A DNA stretch of 64,000 nucleotides, taken from assembly GCA_023374045.1 (NCBI GenBank), contig CM041781.1, forward strand, positions 148,420,982 through 148,484,981, given 5' to 3'. The DNA is from Limonium bicolor. Lineage: Eukaryota > Streptophyta > Magnoliopsida > Caryophyllales > Plumbaginaceae. Below, one piece after another: positions 1-11,681 of this stretch (the stretch's first letter is position 1; the number at the start of each line of letters is the position of its first letter). The notes under the pieces are model-generated. The model was not told the DNA's origin and searched no databases. It saw only the letters and a list, made by a program, of their open reading frames with translations. Position numbers and translations under genes: made by a program.

Positions 1-89
1 ATTACAGCCCCCTGCCAGGTACAGAGGTGATTTTTTCCTTCCAAGAGGGGGGACTTCGCCCCCTATTCTAGAGAATTACCCTAGGCAAT

Positions 90-1441
90 TTACAAACCTG
101 TGATTATCCCGAAGGACTTGCTATGATCCAATTCGGGGTGGACCTCTTCTTCTGGTTTTGGCCGAGAGGACTGGCTACCATGGTGCTGTCTTTGCTGGCC
201 TCCCCATTCTTTCTTCTTGTTCTCCTCAATTATCCTTAGCTCCTTGGCGAGGTTCGCGCAGTTTACGGTTCTGTGGCTGCGGTGACCATGGTACTCACAG
301 AAGGCCACCGGCACCTCTCCCGGGAAGGGTTTTCTTGGTGGGGGTAGAAGCCCCTCTCTTACGGCAGCGGCATATTTCCCTGGGTCTATGGATACCGTTT
401 GGAAGGTTCTGGAGCTCGAGGCCTGCTGTCCCTGGGGAGCCGGGGTCTTGGAATAAGGCTTGTATCGGCTTCCCCCCTGGTGTGATCCTCCGGCCGCAAC
501 CGCCCCTCCTGTCTGGCCTGCCTTCTTCTCACCCGCGGCGGGGGCTCTAAAGCCGTTGAGGAGCTCCTTGGCCTTATTCTCCGCAACTTCTGATTTGAGG
601 AAGTCGTGGATCATCTCGGCTAACTCACCATGCGACTTTGGGCCTTGGTGGCTATCTTTCCAGCGAGGGGGGTGGGCCAAGCCATTACCGAAGGCTTTGA
701 TCAGTATCTTTTCAACGATATCGTCGATTTCAGCCACCTGCTTGTGGAACCGCTCACTGTATTCTTTTACAGTCTCTCCCTTGGCCTGTTTCACATCCAT
801 GAGCTCTATCGTTTCTCTTTTCACCTTCTTACTAGCCGCAAAGTATTGTTGAACTCCTCGGTTAATTGTTTGAAACTGGAGATCGACTGGGGTGGCCTGG
901 ACGAGATCCAGCTCAAGGCTCTCTTGGAGAGTGTTCCAGGGAACAGGTTGCACAGGGCGAGGGAGCTAATCCCCTGGGTGTTCATGTCGAACATGAACTT
1001 CTTAATGTGCTGAGCAGGATCCCCAGTACCGTCGTACTTATCCACCGCCGGGGCGACGAAGTGGGGCGGGAGTTTAGCTCTGCGGATCTTCTCAGAGAAG
1101 GGGTATAGGCTCATGTCAATGGCATCATCTTCTTCTTCTTCGATAGTGATTAAGGCCTCTCCTCGGGTGCCTCTTTTCCCGTCATTGCTTCCGGCCGCAT
1201 CCCGACCCTTCAGGAGATCTATCGCCTCTGACATCTCCTCCCACTTTCGCTGGAATTCCTCATCTCTCTGCATCAATTCCTGTTGCAGGAGCTCGTTTCC
1301 TTCCACGATTTTTTCGTCGATTGATCTAGTGAGGCTCGCCAGCATGTTCTCCACGTCTTTTTTGGAAATGGAGTCGTGGGTTGCCTCGGGTCCAGTGCTT
1401 CCGTCGTTGGTTTGCAGATTTTTCCTTGTTCTGGGTGCCAT
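90..1441 (-). pseudogene. gag: Tat-like Ty3/gypsy gag, frameshifted
   Basis: Capsid/nucleocapsid polyprotein of an LTR retrotransposon, which would package element RNA in cytoplasmic particles. The reading starts with an ATG at 1441 on the minus strand, about 120 bases inside the primer-binding site. The first segment (1441-821, 206 aa) has a likely coiled coil near residues 28-78, an acidic stretch near 98-107 and a capsid-type motif YDGTGDP at 136-142. The second segment (953-90, 287 aa, another frame) continues the capsid (KGETVKEYSERF near 58-69) and has a zinc-knuckle-like C219-x2-H222-x4-H227-x4-C232. The two frames overlap, and the capsid fold crosses over near 845-855, so a small indel broke the ORF. 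The motif order fits the Tat lineage of Ty3/gypsy (family knowledge). Protease and polymerase would lie left of the window. Lineage is an inference; gag identity is solid. Confidence 0.85.
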
Positions 1442-1560
1442 CTTCGTACCTAACCTCCAAAAAACATGATTTTGTTCTCAGATGTGTCGACTTCGTATGT
1501 TTTCCAAAGTTGTTATTCTTGTGGGTGGACTCGTGGTTGCTAGATCTGAGCTGTTCGTTT

Positions 1561-1576
1561 CCCACAGACGGCGCCA
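1561..1576 (-). promoter_or_regulatory. Primer-binding site of the Tat-like element
   Basis: Read on the minus strand, TGGCGCCGTCTGTGGG follows the LTR after two bases. It begins with TGG, as expected for a sequence complementary to a tRNA 3'-CCA end, so it should prime minus-strand DNA synthesis. Position between LTR and gag supports this. I do not assign the tRNA. Confidence 0.8.
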
Positions 1577-1787
1577 AATGAAATGGTATAAACCCCAGGA
1601 TCCTCACACAGTCCTTTCACGTAATTTAATGATTGGGATCCTAATCTATCGCTGAGTTCTACCGAGTTACCTTGTTACCGAAAAGGGGAGCGCAAGAACA
1701 GGGATGGAGAGAGAGGTTCGTAACAACACAATGCAACAGTGAAAATTCTCAAGTATGTCCGCGTGTCTTTTATTGAAGGGTGAACCC

Positions 1788-1797
1788 CTATTTATAG
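1788..1797 (-). promoter_or_regulatory. LTR TATA box
   Basis: CTATAAATAG on the minus strand, inside the LTR. An AATAAA polyadenylation signal follows about 15 bases downstream (1774-1769), giving the usual promoter/poly(A) arrangement of a short R region. Confidence 0.6.
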
Positions 1798-1896
1798 TGT
1801 TCCTGTTGTGCCAGGTTGGCACGAAAATATCTTGGCAGACTTTACAAAATATCTGATAAATATCTTATCATAAATATCTTATCCTAGTCTCCCTAC

Positions 1897-2137
1897 CGAC
1901 CGGTCACAGACGACCGGCCGCTTATTTATACTCTATTTGGCGACCGGTCGTTTATTACACTGCATCTTACATTCCCGGGCGAATGGTCGTAAACGACCGG
2001 TCGTGGCGACACTTTTGATAGCTGGCCACTAGCGATTGGTCGTTCTTTACGCCATGTTCTAGGACTCTTGGTGGCCGGTCGAAGGCGACCGGTCACTGCT
2101 TGTGTTCTGTTTGGGCTTGGTTGGGGGCGCCCGGTCG
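1897..2137. repeat. CGACCGGTCG palindrome cluster in U3
   Basis: Perfect palindromes CGACCGGTCG at 1941-1950 and 1994-2003, with near copies at about 1897, 1911, 2031, 2073, 2086 and 2127. They sit 100-340 bases upstream of the LTR TATA box on the minus strand, so they occupy the U3 enhancer position. Spacing is irregular. CpG and CCGG content is far above the flanking AT-rich DNA. Confidence 0.75.
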
Positions 2138-2204
2138 TTGCCCTGGCCTTACTAGGCTATTGCTCTTTCTTTAAAGCCTCTGGACATATTTTCCCTTCTT
2201 CACA

Positions 2205-4161
2205 ACCTTACTTTAATTTTTGGTTACATTAAAAACTTTATATTATAGGTTATTCTTATGAAAAACTCATAAACACAATTTTTAAAACCTTTTACCAATG
2301 CCCAAAAATTCCCAAATTTAATATACAGTAACTATAACATTTTAGACACATTATAAAAGTTTTATTTCATAAAAATATCTTTTTAATTTAGCCAAATAAT
2401 TCCAGAAAACCTGTAACTTGTAAAAAAAATATAACTTATGTTTAAAAACTCCAAAACCATAATAATTTACATCAAAATAAACTAGATAAAATAAGGAATC
2501 TATGGTTAAAATTTCAAGTCAAAAATACATTCAGGAAGATATTTAAATTAACCCAACAAGTTAAGACTATTTACTGGAATTTATAAAAACCTAAAAAATC
2601 TTTAAATCACCCGATCTAATCTGGACCGTCCAATCCTTTAAACTCTGATCGGATGGTCCCTGAAACCCAAGTTCTTCCCCGATTCCAGTTTTCCAGTCGA
2701 GTACTAAATCACTTATAACTCCTAATCTACAGAACGAAATCGAGTGATTCTTGATTCTATGGATTCGTAATCAATTCCGGTTCTAATGATGTCAATTTCC
2801 CCAATTAAATGCAAGAGTTCATCCAGTTTCGAATTCGATTCGAAGGTTAGGGTTTATTTCGGTACAAAATTAAATCTGGTTGCAATTCATACAAATTCTC
2901 CTAATCTAACACGTAATTGACTAAATTGAGACATGGGTTAGATTGAAAACATAACTATGAACAACAATATCGGAGCAATTTCATCGGAGACTCACCGGAT
3001 TGTGCGAATTGAGTGAATTCCAATTCGGAAAACTGGGAAAAACTCGAACTTTAAACAGTTCGTGGTGCCAACTTTGAGGATCAATAACTAGCAGTACAAA
3101 ACGAGTTAGATTATGAGTAAGGGCTCATTGGAAAGAAGAAACGTGGATCTACGTATTGGTAGCAAGAACTAAACCTAACTCGCACCATACAGAAAGCTAT
3201 TGAAGTCACAAAACACGAGTTTACCTCTCTGTTTCGGTATGATTTTATGTGCTGTTGAAACTGAAACTTTAGACGTCTTACACTTCCAATCCGTTGAGAA
3301 TTAGCTTAGACCATAAACACGAAAGTTTTAGAGGAATTAGAGCTCTTCAAAACGAGCTAAAGAACACGGAATTTGGATGAGTAACGAAGAAGTTATGGCT
3401 GATCGAATTTACCTGTTTCGAAGAGAAATCTGGAATTGCAGTTCCAGTTTTCGCAAGGTGGCTACTTTGACTCGATTTTCCGGTTGATTCAGAAGGAGTT
3501 AGGGTTTGTATGAGTAATGGTTGGAAAGAGGAATTGTAGGAGAAGAGAATGGAGAAGACGGCATGGAAAAATACTGAGAGATGTAAAAGTTATAGCCGTC
3601 TAAAGTTAGGGAAAAGTAATGAAATCGGTTACCGAAATTCAGGGAGAGAATCGGCTAAGTGTGGGCGACCCATTACAGAGTGACACGTGGCATCTCTTAA
3701 AATTTTGATTCAAAACTTCAATCTTGCATAACTTTGGCTAGGATGATCTTTTTGACGTTCTTTTATCGATCTTCATGGTGTTTCATAACCTATTTATTGG
3801 TATAGGTTTCATGGCCTGGTTTGACCATTCTCAAAAAGTCAACTCTAGCAAGGCTTTAAAACTTTAAGGTTCCTAGAATTTTATATTGACTTTTATGTTT
3901 CAAACAATGTTCAAACACTTCCTAAAATCTTTATAATATATTTGGAGTGTTTTAGTAATTTTCCCAAGATTTATTGACTTTATAAATCTTATTATTAAAT
4001 TCATAATACTATCTAATAATGTATAATAATTAGGGTTAAATAGGAGAAAACCCCTAAATAAATTTCACAACTCCATATAATAATTTAATATTCATTATTC
4101 CATATCATAATTTAATTTTTAAAAAAGAAATCCCCTATTAAATTAATTTAGGGGTATTTCA
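2205..4161 (-). repeat. Diverged LTR-like repeat, copy 1 (left end cut)
   Basis: It aligns base by base with 5688-7680 over its whole length (for example 2265-2350 with 5745-5830, and 3700-3800 with 7160-7260), with scattered substitutions and indels. Both copies end in GGGGTATTTCA, that is TGAAATACCCC on the minus strand, the same terminus as the LTRs at 52508 and 60934. I therefore read it as a minus-strand LTR of roughly 2 kb or more. Its left part is interrupted by the Tat-like insertion at 2204. Contents look like an AT-rich promoter and leader; no coding region seen. Confidence 0.65.
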
Positions 4162-4347
4162 TACATGGTTTATTATATAAAGTATTTTCCCTTATTTATT
4201 TAATATTTATAAGTATGTACTTGTATTAGAATTTATTTAAGACATCCCCTATGTAGCTTATTGTATTTAAATTATCTTTATTACTCCAACATTTATCTGC
4301 ATTCCATGTATGTTTTATAAGGATTTTCTTTTACTACATCTTAGGAC
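4162..4347. other. AT-rich spacer and hAT target site
   Basis: AT-rich DNA with no ORF. It ends with CTTAGGAC at 4340-4347, the left target-site duplication of the hAT-like element. Confidence 0.6.
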
Positions 4348-5283
4348 TAGGGATGGCAATGGGTCCGCGGGTACCCAATTCACCCGTCACCCGACCCACT
4401 AAACCGGGTGAAAACCCCGCATAAAACGGGTGAAAAACGGGTGACGGGTGGAACGGGTACGGGTGCGGGTCGGGTGACGGGTGAACATTTTTCACCCATC
4501 ACCCGACCCGCTCACCCGCATAGATTATATATATATATATATATTATATGTTAAATTGTTACTTATTATTCATTCTCCTTCACTCATGATTTTTGTAACC
4601 CTAACTAGTGAACAAGGAACATTCATGCTCTGGGTGACTGCGTCATTCTTTATTCTCACCACTCTCGGTAATTTATAGCCCTAGCATATTTGCTCTACGC
4701 AGTTTTAATTCTCTTCACTGTAGGTAATTGCAACCCTAACTGGCAAACATGAAACAAAGATGCTCTGTGCCTTTATTTTCTTTCTTCACTCTCTGTAATT
4801 TTGAAACCCTAACTGAAAAAAATAACTTACATGCTCTAGGAAGGTTTTCATTCTCTTCACTGAAGGTAATTTCACAATCCTAACAGGCGAACATTGAGCA
4901 TACATGCTCTGCGCCTCGATTTTCTCTCTTCAATCATGGTAATTTGCACCATAATTGACGAACATGGAACATACATGCTCTGTGCAATATTTCATTATTT
5001 TCTCTTAAGTAAATTTCACAATCCTAACCGGCGAACATAGAACATATATGATTTGTGTCTCTATTTTCTCTCACTCACAGTAATTTGCAAACCTTAGTGG
5101 CAAACAAGGAAAAGAAAAACAAACGGGTAAACGGGTTCACCCGCTTCACCCGCGGGTGACGGGTGAAACGGGTGATGGGTGATACATAACGGGACGGGTC
5201 GGGTACGGGTGGAGTAGATGAAGTCGGGTGACGGGTGCGGGTGATGGTCCACCCGACCCAAACCCGACCCATTGCCATCCCTA
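4348..5283. mobile_element. Non-autonomous hAT-like DNA transposon
   Basis: A 936-bp element with terminal inverted repeats TAGGGATGGCAATGGGTC (4348) and its exact complement ending at 5283. It is flanked by a perfect 8-bp direct repeat CTTAGGAC (4340-4347 and 5284-5291); an 8-bp target duplication is the hallmark of hAT transposons. Subterminal zones (4360-4520 and 5120-5265) are packed with ACGGGTG and CACCCGT in both orientations, as expected for transposase-binding repeats. No transposase ORF is present, so movement would need enzyme in trans. The interior is a degenerate tandem array annotated separately. The exact duplication suggests insertion later than the surrounding LTR-like repeats. 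Confidence 0.88.
4560..5110 (+). repeat. Degenerate about 70-bp tandem array inside the hAT-like element
   Basis: About seven units of 66-75 bp. Each contains GTAATTT-GCAACCCTAAC, then GGCGAACATGGAACATACAT, then GCTCTG, then a TTCTCTTCACT-like stretch. ATGCTCTG-type motifs fall near 4618, 4685, 4751, 4826, 4895, 4968 and 5038. The same unit, in the same orientation, forms a longer array at about 15170-16520 inside a retrotransposon LTR. Many stops interrupt every frame, so it is not coding now. Confidence 0.75.
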
Positions 5284-5291
5284 CTTAGGAC

Positions 5292-5394
5292 ATTAGCTTC
5301 TATAGTATTAAGTTAATATAAGTGTTGATTTATTTAGCTCCCTGTTTTACCCTAAGTTACTATTTTATTCCCTTTTTATATATGTGTAAACATA

Positions 5395-5429
<35 letters not shown>

Positions 5430-5687
5430 CTATATAGATTATATTTCCTTAGTTTAACTAAGAATATTAACTCCCTTATAATATAATAAATAAAAATGTA
5501 GAATAATTAAAATCCTTGATTTAACATAAGTTTCTATTTTAATTCTCCCATATAAGTATATATATATTCATGTAAATAATTTCACTTCTCTTAAAAGCTA
5601 ATACCCAAAGCATTTATAAACATACTGTTATAAAATGTTAATTTAGTTTCCTTATTTTTTTCCAGCTTAAAAAGTTTATTAACAAAC
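5292..5687. other. AT-rich stretch with an (AT)n microsatellite
   Basis: No gene seen. An (AT)n run occupies about 5390-5430. This stretch may be the left part of the LTR-like copy 2, since homology with copy 1 becomes visible only from about 5688, where copy 1 itself is cut. Confidence 0.5.
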
Positions 5688-7680
5688 CATACTTTAATTT
5701 TTGTTACATTAAAAACCAAATATCATAAGTTATTCTTATGAAAACTCATAAACACAATTTTTAAACCCATTTACCATTGTCCAAAAATTCCCAAATTTAA
5801 TATATAGTAACTATAACATTTTATACATATTATGAAACTTTTATTTCATAAAAATCTTTTTTATTTAACCAAATAATTCCATAATTCCCGTAACTTGAAA
5901 AAATCATAACTTACGTTTAAAAACTCCAAAACCATATTAATTTACATCAAAATAAACTAGATTTTATAAGGAATATATGGTTAAAATTTCAAGTCAAAAT
6001 ACATTCGAGAAGGTATTTAAATTAATTCAACAAGTTAGGGTTTAATTCTGGAAATATTATATATCATAACCAACTTAAACTCCCCAGATCTAATCTCGGC
6101 CGTCCGTTTCTAAACTTACGATCAGATGGCCACTGAGTCTCGAGTTCTTCAGGAACTCAAACCGATACCCGAGTACTAATCTGTGTATTTCTCTCAACTC
6201 ACAGAACCAAATTCGATGATTTTTGTTTCTATGGATTCGAAATTCAATTCTGGTTCTAATGATACCAAATTTGCTAGCTAACATGCGCAATTCAGTGTTT
6301 TTCGATTCTGGTTTGAAATTAGGGTTTATTTCGGGTTTCCGATTCTAATTCTCACAAATTCTCTCAATCCAACGCTTAATAGATGAAATTGGAACATGGT
6401 TATGACCAGTAATGCAATGTCGATTAGCAACATCGAAAGAATTTGAAGAAAAACTCACCGGAATTGCACAAATCGAAGGGATTCGATTTCGGTTTCTGGA
6501 AAAACTCACCCTTTACGAGCTGATTGAGTAGCCAACTTTGCAACACACTATAAGCTTCGGTACAGAACGAGTTAGGCCTTGTTCCTGGGCTTAATTTAAA
6601 GAGGAAACATAGCTCTACACAATGATAGCAAGAACTAAATCTAATTTGCACTATATAGAACGAAATCTTACCCGAAAGTTACGAGTTTACCTTACGTTTT
6701 TTCCTATGATTTTACGTGATGTCGGATCATGAACTTTAGGCACCTCGTTCTTACAAACGGTTGAGAATTAGCCTTGGGTGTAAACATGAAAGTTGTAGAG
6801 GGATTAGAGATCTACACAACAAGCTAAAGAACTCGAATTTTGGATGAGAAACGAAGAAGTTATGATCAAACGAAGTTTACTTGAATTTAGTGAAAACCGG
6901 AATCTGGGTCGCGACTGAGCAAGGGGGCGACTTTGGATTGATTTTCTGGTGGATTTAGGAAGATTTAGATTGAGTGTGAGCTATGGTTGCAAAGAGGAGA
7001 TTAAGGAGAGTAGAATGAAAACGGCGTTGCAAAATTCGTAAAGATGAGTGAGATATAAGTGTCTAAAGTTAGGGCAAAAACGCTGATGGCAGGTCAGGAT
7101 TCTGGCCGATTTTCGTGCTAAGTACAGGCGACCCGTGAGAGCTTGACACGTGGCAATTTTCAAAATTTTGGCTCTAAACTTCATTCTATCATAACTTTGG
7201 CTAGGATGATCCGTTTTTAACGTTCTTTTTATCGATCTTCATGGTTTTCCATAACCTATTTATTGTATAGGTTTAATGGCTGGTTTGACCATTCTAAAAA
7301 AGTCAACCCTAGCCAGGCTTGAGAAGCTCTAGGGTTTCTAGGATTTTATATTGACTTTTATGCTTTAAATCAATGTTCCAACTCTTTTCTAAAATCTTTA
7401 TAATATACTTGGAGTGTTTAGAAATTTTTCCAAGATTTATTGACTTATAAATCTTATTATTAATTCATAATACTATATAATAATATATAGTAATCCAATA
7501 TTAATAGCATTCTTTAGGATTAAATGGAAGAAACCCCATGATTTAATTTTCATAATTCCATAATAGGATATAATGATTTATTATTCACAATTCCATACTA
7601 TAATATAATATTTAATAGTATTATTTACGGTTTTAATAAAAGAAATCCCTAAATTATTAAATTAATTTAGGGGTATTTCA
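5688..7680 (-). repeat. Diverged LTR-like repeat, copy 2
   Basis: Homologous to 2205-4161 throughout. It ends GGGGTATTTCA at 7680, directly followed by the middle of a protease reading frame of another element, so the right border is a junction. On the minus strand it begins TGAAATACCCC. The left border is not resolved. A single hairpin-like GC motif near 6095-6140 corresponds to GGACCGTCC...GGATGGTCC at 2622-2660 in copy 1. No coding capacity. Confidence 0.65.
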
Positions 7681-8168
7681 GTGAACCCACCCGGATTACT
7701 TGCAATTAGCTGATAGGTCGATCATCCTACCTAGAGGGATGGTAAGAGATTTAATTGTTTCGGTTGATACTTTTTCTTTCCTTGCTGACTTTGTTATTTT
7801 AGACATGGAGGAAGACAAGGTAGTACCGCTTTTTTAGGTCGACCATTCATCCGCACAGCACGGACCCTCATCGATGTCGAAGGGGGGAAGATTATACTGC
7901 GATTACATGATGAGCAGCTTTCTTCGATATGACCAAGGCTGCTACTCACCCTTCTAATGTTCATGCTTGTTTTAGTCTAGACTGTATTGACTCTTTGATG
8001 CAGGACTATTCTTACAGCCCCACGAAGTTAGATGCGTTGGAGAAGTGTTTGGTAGATTCCATAGAAACTGCTCACGATGATTCTGAGGTTTCTGCTGCAG
8101 CGTTCCAGCTTGCTTCTGGGAGGCCGTATAGGAAGAAGCATCAGGTCGAGGAGGAACCGTTGGACTGA
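7681..8168 (+). pseudogene. pol: Athila-like protease, truncated, plus spacer
   Basis: The frame is open from 7681 with LQLADRS, then VDTFSFLADFVILDMEEDK, then after a frameshift near 7832 GRPFIRTARTLIDVEGGK. This is the C-terminal half of an Athila-type aspartic protease; the catalytic D-S/L-G motif should lie upstream and is missing because the LTR-like repeat ends at 7680. The segment 7929-8168 (79 aa) corresponds to the poorly conserved linker between protease and reverse transcriptase. The enzyme would cleave the polyprotein. Truncated and frameshifted, hence a pseudogene. Confidence 0.75.
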
Positions 8169-8289
8169 GTACCAAAGCCGCTGGCTCCTTCTGTGGAATC
8201 ACCACCTTCTCTTGAACTCAAGCCTCTTCCTAGTCACCTTAATATGCCTTCTTAGTCCCTCCTGCTGATTTACCTGTTATTATTTCTAA

Positions 8290-9564
8290 TACTTTAACTG
8301 ATGAACAGGAGAAGCTTTGTTACAGGTTTTGAGGGGGAACAAGGAGGCGTTAGGATGGTCCATTGCTGATATCAAAGGTATTTCTCCCACGTTTTGCACC
8401 CACCACATTTATCTTGAGGAGGATTACAAGCCCTTGAGACCGCCCCAGCGGAGACTAAACCTGCACATGAAAAAGGTGGTTAAGAAGGAAGTTATCAAGT
8501 TGCTGGATGCAGGTATATCTATCCGATCTCTGACAGCGAATGGGTGAGTCCCACTTAGGTAGTACCTAAGAACAGAGGTTTAACTGTGGTACCTAATGAT
8601 AAGGGTGAATTAGTCCCTTAGCGTACTATTACTGGGCATAGAGTTTGCATTGATTATAGGAAATTAAATGCCGCCACTAGGAAGACCACTTCCCCCTCCC
8701 CTTTATGATCAGATGCTAGAAAGGCTGTAGGACAAGAATATTACTGTTTCTTAGATGGTTACTCCGTTACTTAAACTATTCATTGCTAAGGACCATAGAA
8801 AACCACCTTACTTTCAAATTCCATTGTAAGGAGGACCAAGTTACATGTCCGATGGTACTTATGCTTATCGCCGCATGCCTTTTGGTTTATGTAATGCACC
8901 AGGCACTTTTCAACGTTGCATGACTGCTATTTTTGCTGATTTTATTGAAAAGTGCATCGAAATCTTTATGGATGATTTTTCTGTTTTTGGACCGACTTTT
9001 ATTCATGTTTTAGAGACTTGGACTTGATCTTAGCTAGATGCAGGGAAGCTAACTTGGTGCTTAATTGGAGAAGTGCCACTTCATGGTGTAGGAGGGCATC
9101 GTGCTCGGCATAAGATTTCTAGGAAAGGGATCGAGGTGGACAAAGCCAAAGTTGAAGTAATAGAGCAGCTGCCACCACCATCATCGGTAAAGGATGTCCG
9201 AAGCTTCCTCGGTCATGCAGGTTTTTATAGGTGTTTTGATAAGGATTTTTCTAAGATTTTTAAACCCTTTGCGATTTGTTACTTAAGGATGCTAAATTTG
9301 AGTTTACGCAAGAGTGTTTAGATGCTTTTAATTTGCTTAAAGCTAAATTGGTTTCTGCACCTATTATTGTTGCTGCCTGATTGGTCGTTACCTTTTGAGA
9401 TTGTGTGTGATGCCAATGATTACGCATTGGGAGTAGCTTTGGGTCAGAGGCATGACAAGGTATTAAGGATAGTCTACTATGCTAGTAAGACTATGAATGA
9501 GGTGGCAGAAGAACTACGCCACGACGGAGAAGGAGCTGCTGATGATTGTCTTTGCTTGCGATAA
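8290..9564 (+). pseudogene. pol: Athila-like reverse transcriptase/RNase H start, degenerate
   Basis: RNA-dependent DNA polymerase remnants in several frames. 8317-8547 holds the N-terminal fingers (GWSIADIKGISPTFCTHHI); 8640-8680 has RVCIDYRKLNAATRK; 8845-9027 has YRRMPFGLCNAPGTFQRCM and the catalytic FMDD followed by FSVFG; 9073-9321 has the thumb/connection motif VRSFLGHAGFYRCF; 9322-9564 enters RNase H with FEIVCDANDYALGVALGQ and YYASKTMNE. Stops (for example near 8545, 8560, 8620 and 8705) and frameshifts break it repeatedly. FMDDFSVFG and CNAP-TFQRCM are typical of Athila (family knowledge). Confidence 0.85.
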
Positions 9565-9598
9565 GTTTTGACCGTACATCATTGGCAGCAAAGTCATC

Positions 9599-10024
9599 GT
9601 GCACACCGACCACTCCGCTCTCAGGTATCTCTTTGAAAAGGTTGATGCTAAACCTCATTTGATCAGGTGGATTTTGCTTCTTTTGCAGGAATTGACATTG
9701 AGATTAGAGACAAACCTGGAGCGCAAAACGGAGTGGCGGATCATTTTCCCGTATATGGAAGTTCCAGATGATTGCAGACCGATCAATGAATATTTCCCGG
9801 ATGAGTATGCCTACATGATCGGTCAGTCTACGGACCCTTGGTATGCTGACATCGCGAACTACCTAGCCAAGGGCATCAATCCTCTAGAGTTGTCATATCA
9901 GCAGAAGAAGAAGTTCTTCTCCACGGTCAAGCATTATCTTTGGGATGACCCGAATCTGTTTAAGGTCTATGCAGACTGTCTGATTCGTCGGTGCGTTTTG
10001 AGGAGGAAGCTAGAGACATCCTGA
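9599..10024 (+). pseudogene. pol: Athila-like RNase H end and integrase linker
   Basis: A 141-aa open segment. It begins with the RNase H motif [12 protein letters not shown] (the Asp is a catalytic residue of the family) and RWILLLLQE. It then runs through the tether ([28 protein letters not shown]) toward the integrase zinc finger, where [22 protein letters not shown] precedes HCHAREAGGHFG at about 10027-10062 in another frame. RNase H would remove the RNA template and cut the polypurine-tract primer. The expected end of RNase H (ADHLSR-like) is disrupted. Confidence 0.8.
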
Positions 10025-10112
10025 CGCATTGCCACGCTAGAGAAGCAGGGGGTCATTTTGGTCTGGCTAGGACAGCCGCGAAGGTTTTGGAGGCTGGCTT
10101 CTTTGGAAGAAC

Positions 10113-11245
10113 TTGAACAAGGATTGTTATCAGTTTGTTTCCACTTGTGATCAATGTCAACGGCAGGGCAATCTATCCAGACGTCATGAGATGCCATTGA
10201 ATTCGATTTTGGAGGTTGAGCCATTCGATCTCTGGGGCAATGATTTCATGGAACCGTTCCCATCGTCTCAAGGTAACCTCTACATCTTGGTACCAGTGGA
10301 TTATGTCACCAAGTGGGCTGAAGCGATAACAGCACCAACCAACGATGCAAGAGTGGTGCTAAAGTTTTTAAAGAAGAATATCTTTACCCGTTTTGGTGTC
10401 CCGCGAGCGATCATTAGTGACGGGGGTACACACTTCTACAACAAACAGTTTGAAGCTCTTCTGTAGAAGTATGGTGTACGGGAAAAGGTTTCTCTACCGT
10501 ATCATCCACAGACGAACGGGCAGGCTGAGATAACCAACAGGGAACTTAAGTGGATTCTCTAGAAATCTGTCACATCTTTGAGGCGAGATTGGTGGCCCTT
10601 AAGTTTGATGACGCCTTGTGGGCATACCGAACTGCCTTTAAAACGCCTTTAGGTATGTCCCCGTACAAGTTGGTTTTTGGCAAGGCGTGCCACTTACCTG
10701 TGGAGCTGGAGCACAAGTCTTTTTGGGCAATCAAGGCAATTAATTTTGATATGCAAAAGGCTGGTGACAAGCGTAAGTTACAGCTGTGTGATCTGGAGGA
10801 GTTTAGAGAGGAAGCTTATGAAAACGCCAAAATCTATAAGGAGAAGACGAAGAGGTGGCACGATAAGCTGTTGGTCAAGCGTGAGTTTCACGTTGGGGAT
10901 AAGGTTCTTCTATTCAACTCCCGTCTGAAGTTATTTCCAGGGAAGTTGAAATCTCGTTGGTCTGGACCGTTTACAGTGACAAACATCTCGCCTTATGGAG
11001 CCATCGGTCTAATCAATACAGAAGGGGAGACATTCAAAGTCAACGGGTCTCAGTTGAAGCATTATCTAAGTGGTGATATCACTGAAGTCCACTCGGTGAT
11101 ACAGTTCATGATCCTCCATATTAATCTTACAATTGCATGGTCTAGCCAAAGACCGAAAAGACGGGCAGCTCATTGGGAGGCAACCCAGTCTTCTTTCATT
11201 TATCTTCTTGTTTTTAGTTTTAATTTATGTTTTTACTTGTTCTAA
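10113..11245 (+). pseudogene. pol: Athila-like integrase
   Basis: Integrase inserts element cDNA into the genome. 10113-10466 carries CDQC of the HHCC zinc finger, the first catalytic Asp in WGNDFMEPFP and the second in AIISDGGTHF, then a stop at about 10464. 10490-10560 in the next stretch has [12 protein letters not shown] and NRELKWIL (catalytic Glu), again ending in a stop. 10550-11245 (231 aa) gives [22 protein letters not shown] and the C-terminal domain [20 protein letters not shown]...[11 protein letters not shown]. All three DDE residues are visible but split by nonsense codons, so no functional protein is expected. Confidence 0.87.
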
Positions 11246-11352
11246 TTCTTTTGTTAGTTGCTTTTCTTTGGTTGGTTTTGTAAAGTGTAGGTTTGGTGAA
11301 GGAAGAGGAACAGAGTACTAGGAAGCATACTTTCGGTGGATTCATTGGGGGT

Positions 11353-11607
11353 GGTCCGGGACATTGTCCATAACTTAAGTCCCTGACCGACTAAAGAGCA
11401 GACTTACGGCGGAACTCAATGGGGTGGTCCGGGACCTGTTATAGGACTTAAGTCCCGGACCAGAGGAGCGGCCGATTCTCGACTAAAAAAAAACACGTGG
11501 GTCGGGACTTTACCCATACCCTAAGTCCCGGACCCAGGGCTACAAAGAATCTTGGCCATTTTTATTGCTACGGTCCAGGACCTCCTACACAGACTAGGAC
11601 CCGAACC
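11353..11607. repeat. GGTCCGGGAC palindromic array, 73-bp period
   Basis: Four inverted repeats of about 36 bp at 11353-11388, 11426-11461, 11499-11535 and 11572-11607. Each has the form GGTCCGGGACTT-spacer-AAGTCCCGGACC with small variations. Starts are 73 bases apart. It lies between the integrase end and the env-position ORFs. Spacers share CTCTCGAC-like words with the second array at 14306-14472. Confidence 0.85.
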
Positions 11608-11681
11608 AGTTGCTCTGCTGAAACAAATAGCAATCCTCGACGCGTCGTCTTCTTCAACCCCAATCTCCAATTTGCCAATCT

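Larger units (their letters stand above)
1579..2204 (-). repeat. 5' LTR of the Tat-like element
   Basis: A 626-bp segment bounded by TG and CA. On the minus strand it starts TGTGAAGAAG and ends CCATTTCA, two bases before the primer-binding site. It holds a TATA box (1788-1797), an AATAAA signal (1769-1774, minus) and, upstream of the TATA box, GC-rich palindromes. Its distal border at 2204/2205 abuts sequence that matches the 5688 region of the window, so the insertion point is visible on this side. The candidate target duplication is ACCTT at 2205-2209; its partner lies outside the window. Confidence 0.8.

Noticed and set aside
158..1581. Plus-strand frames opposite gag
   Set aside because: Shadows of the minus-strand gag; no motif of their own.
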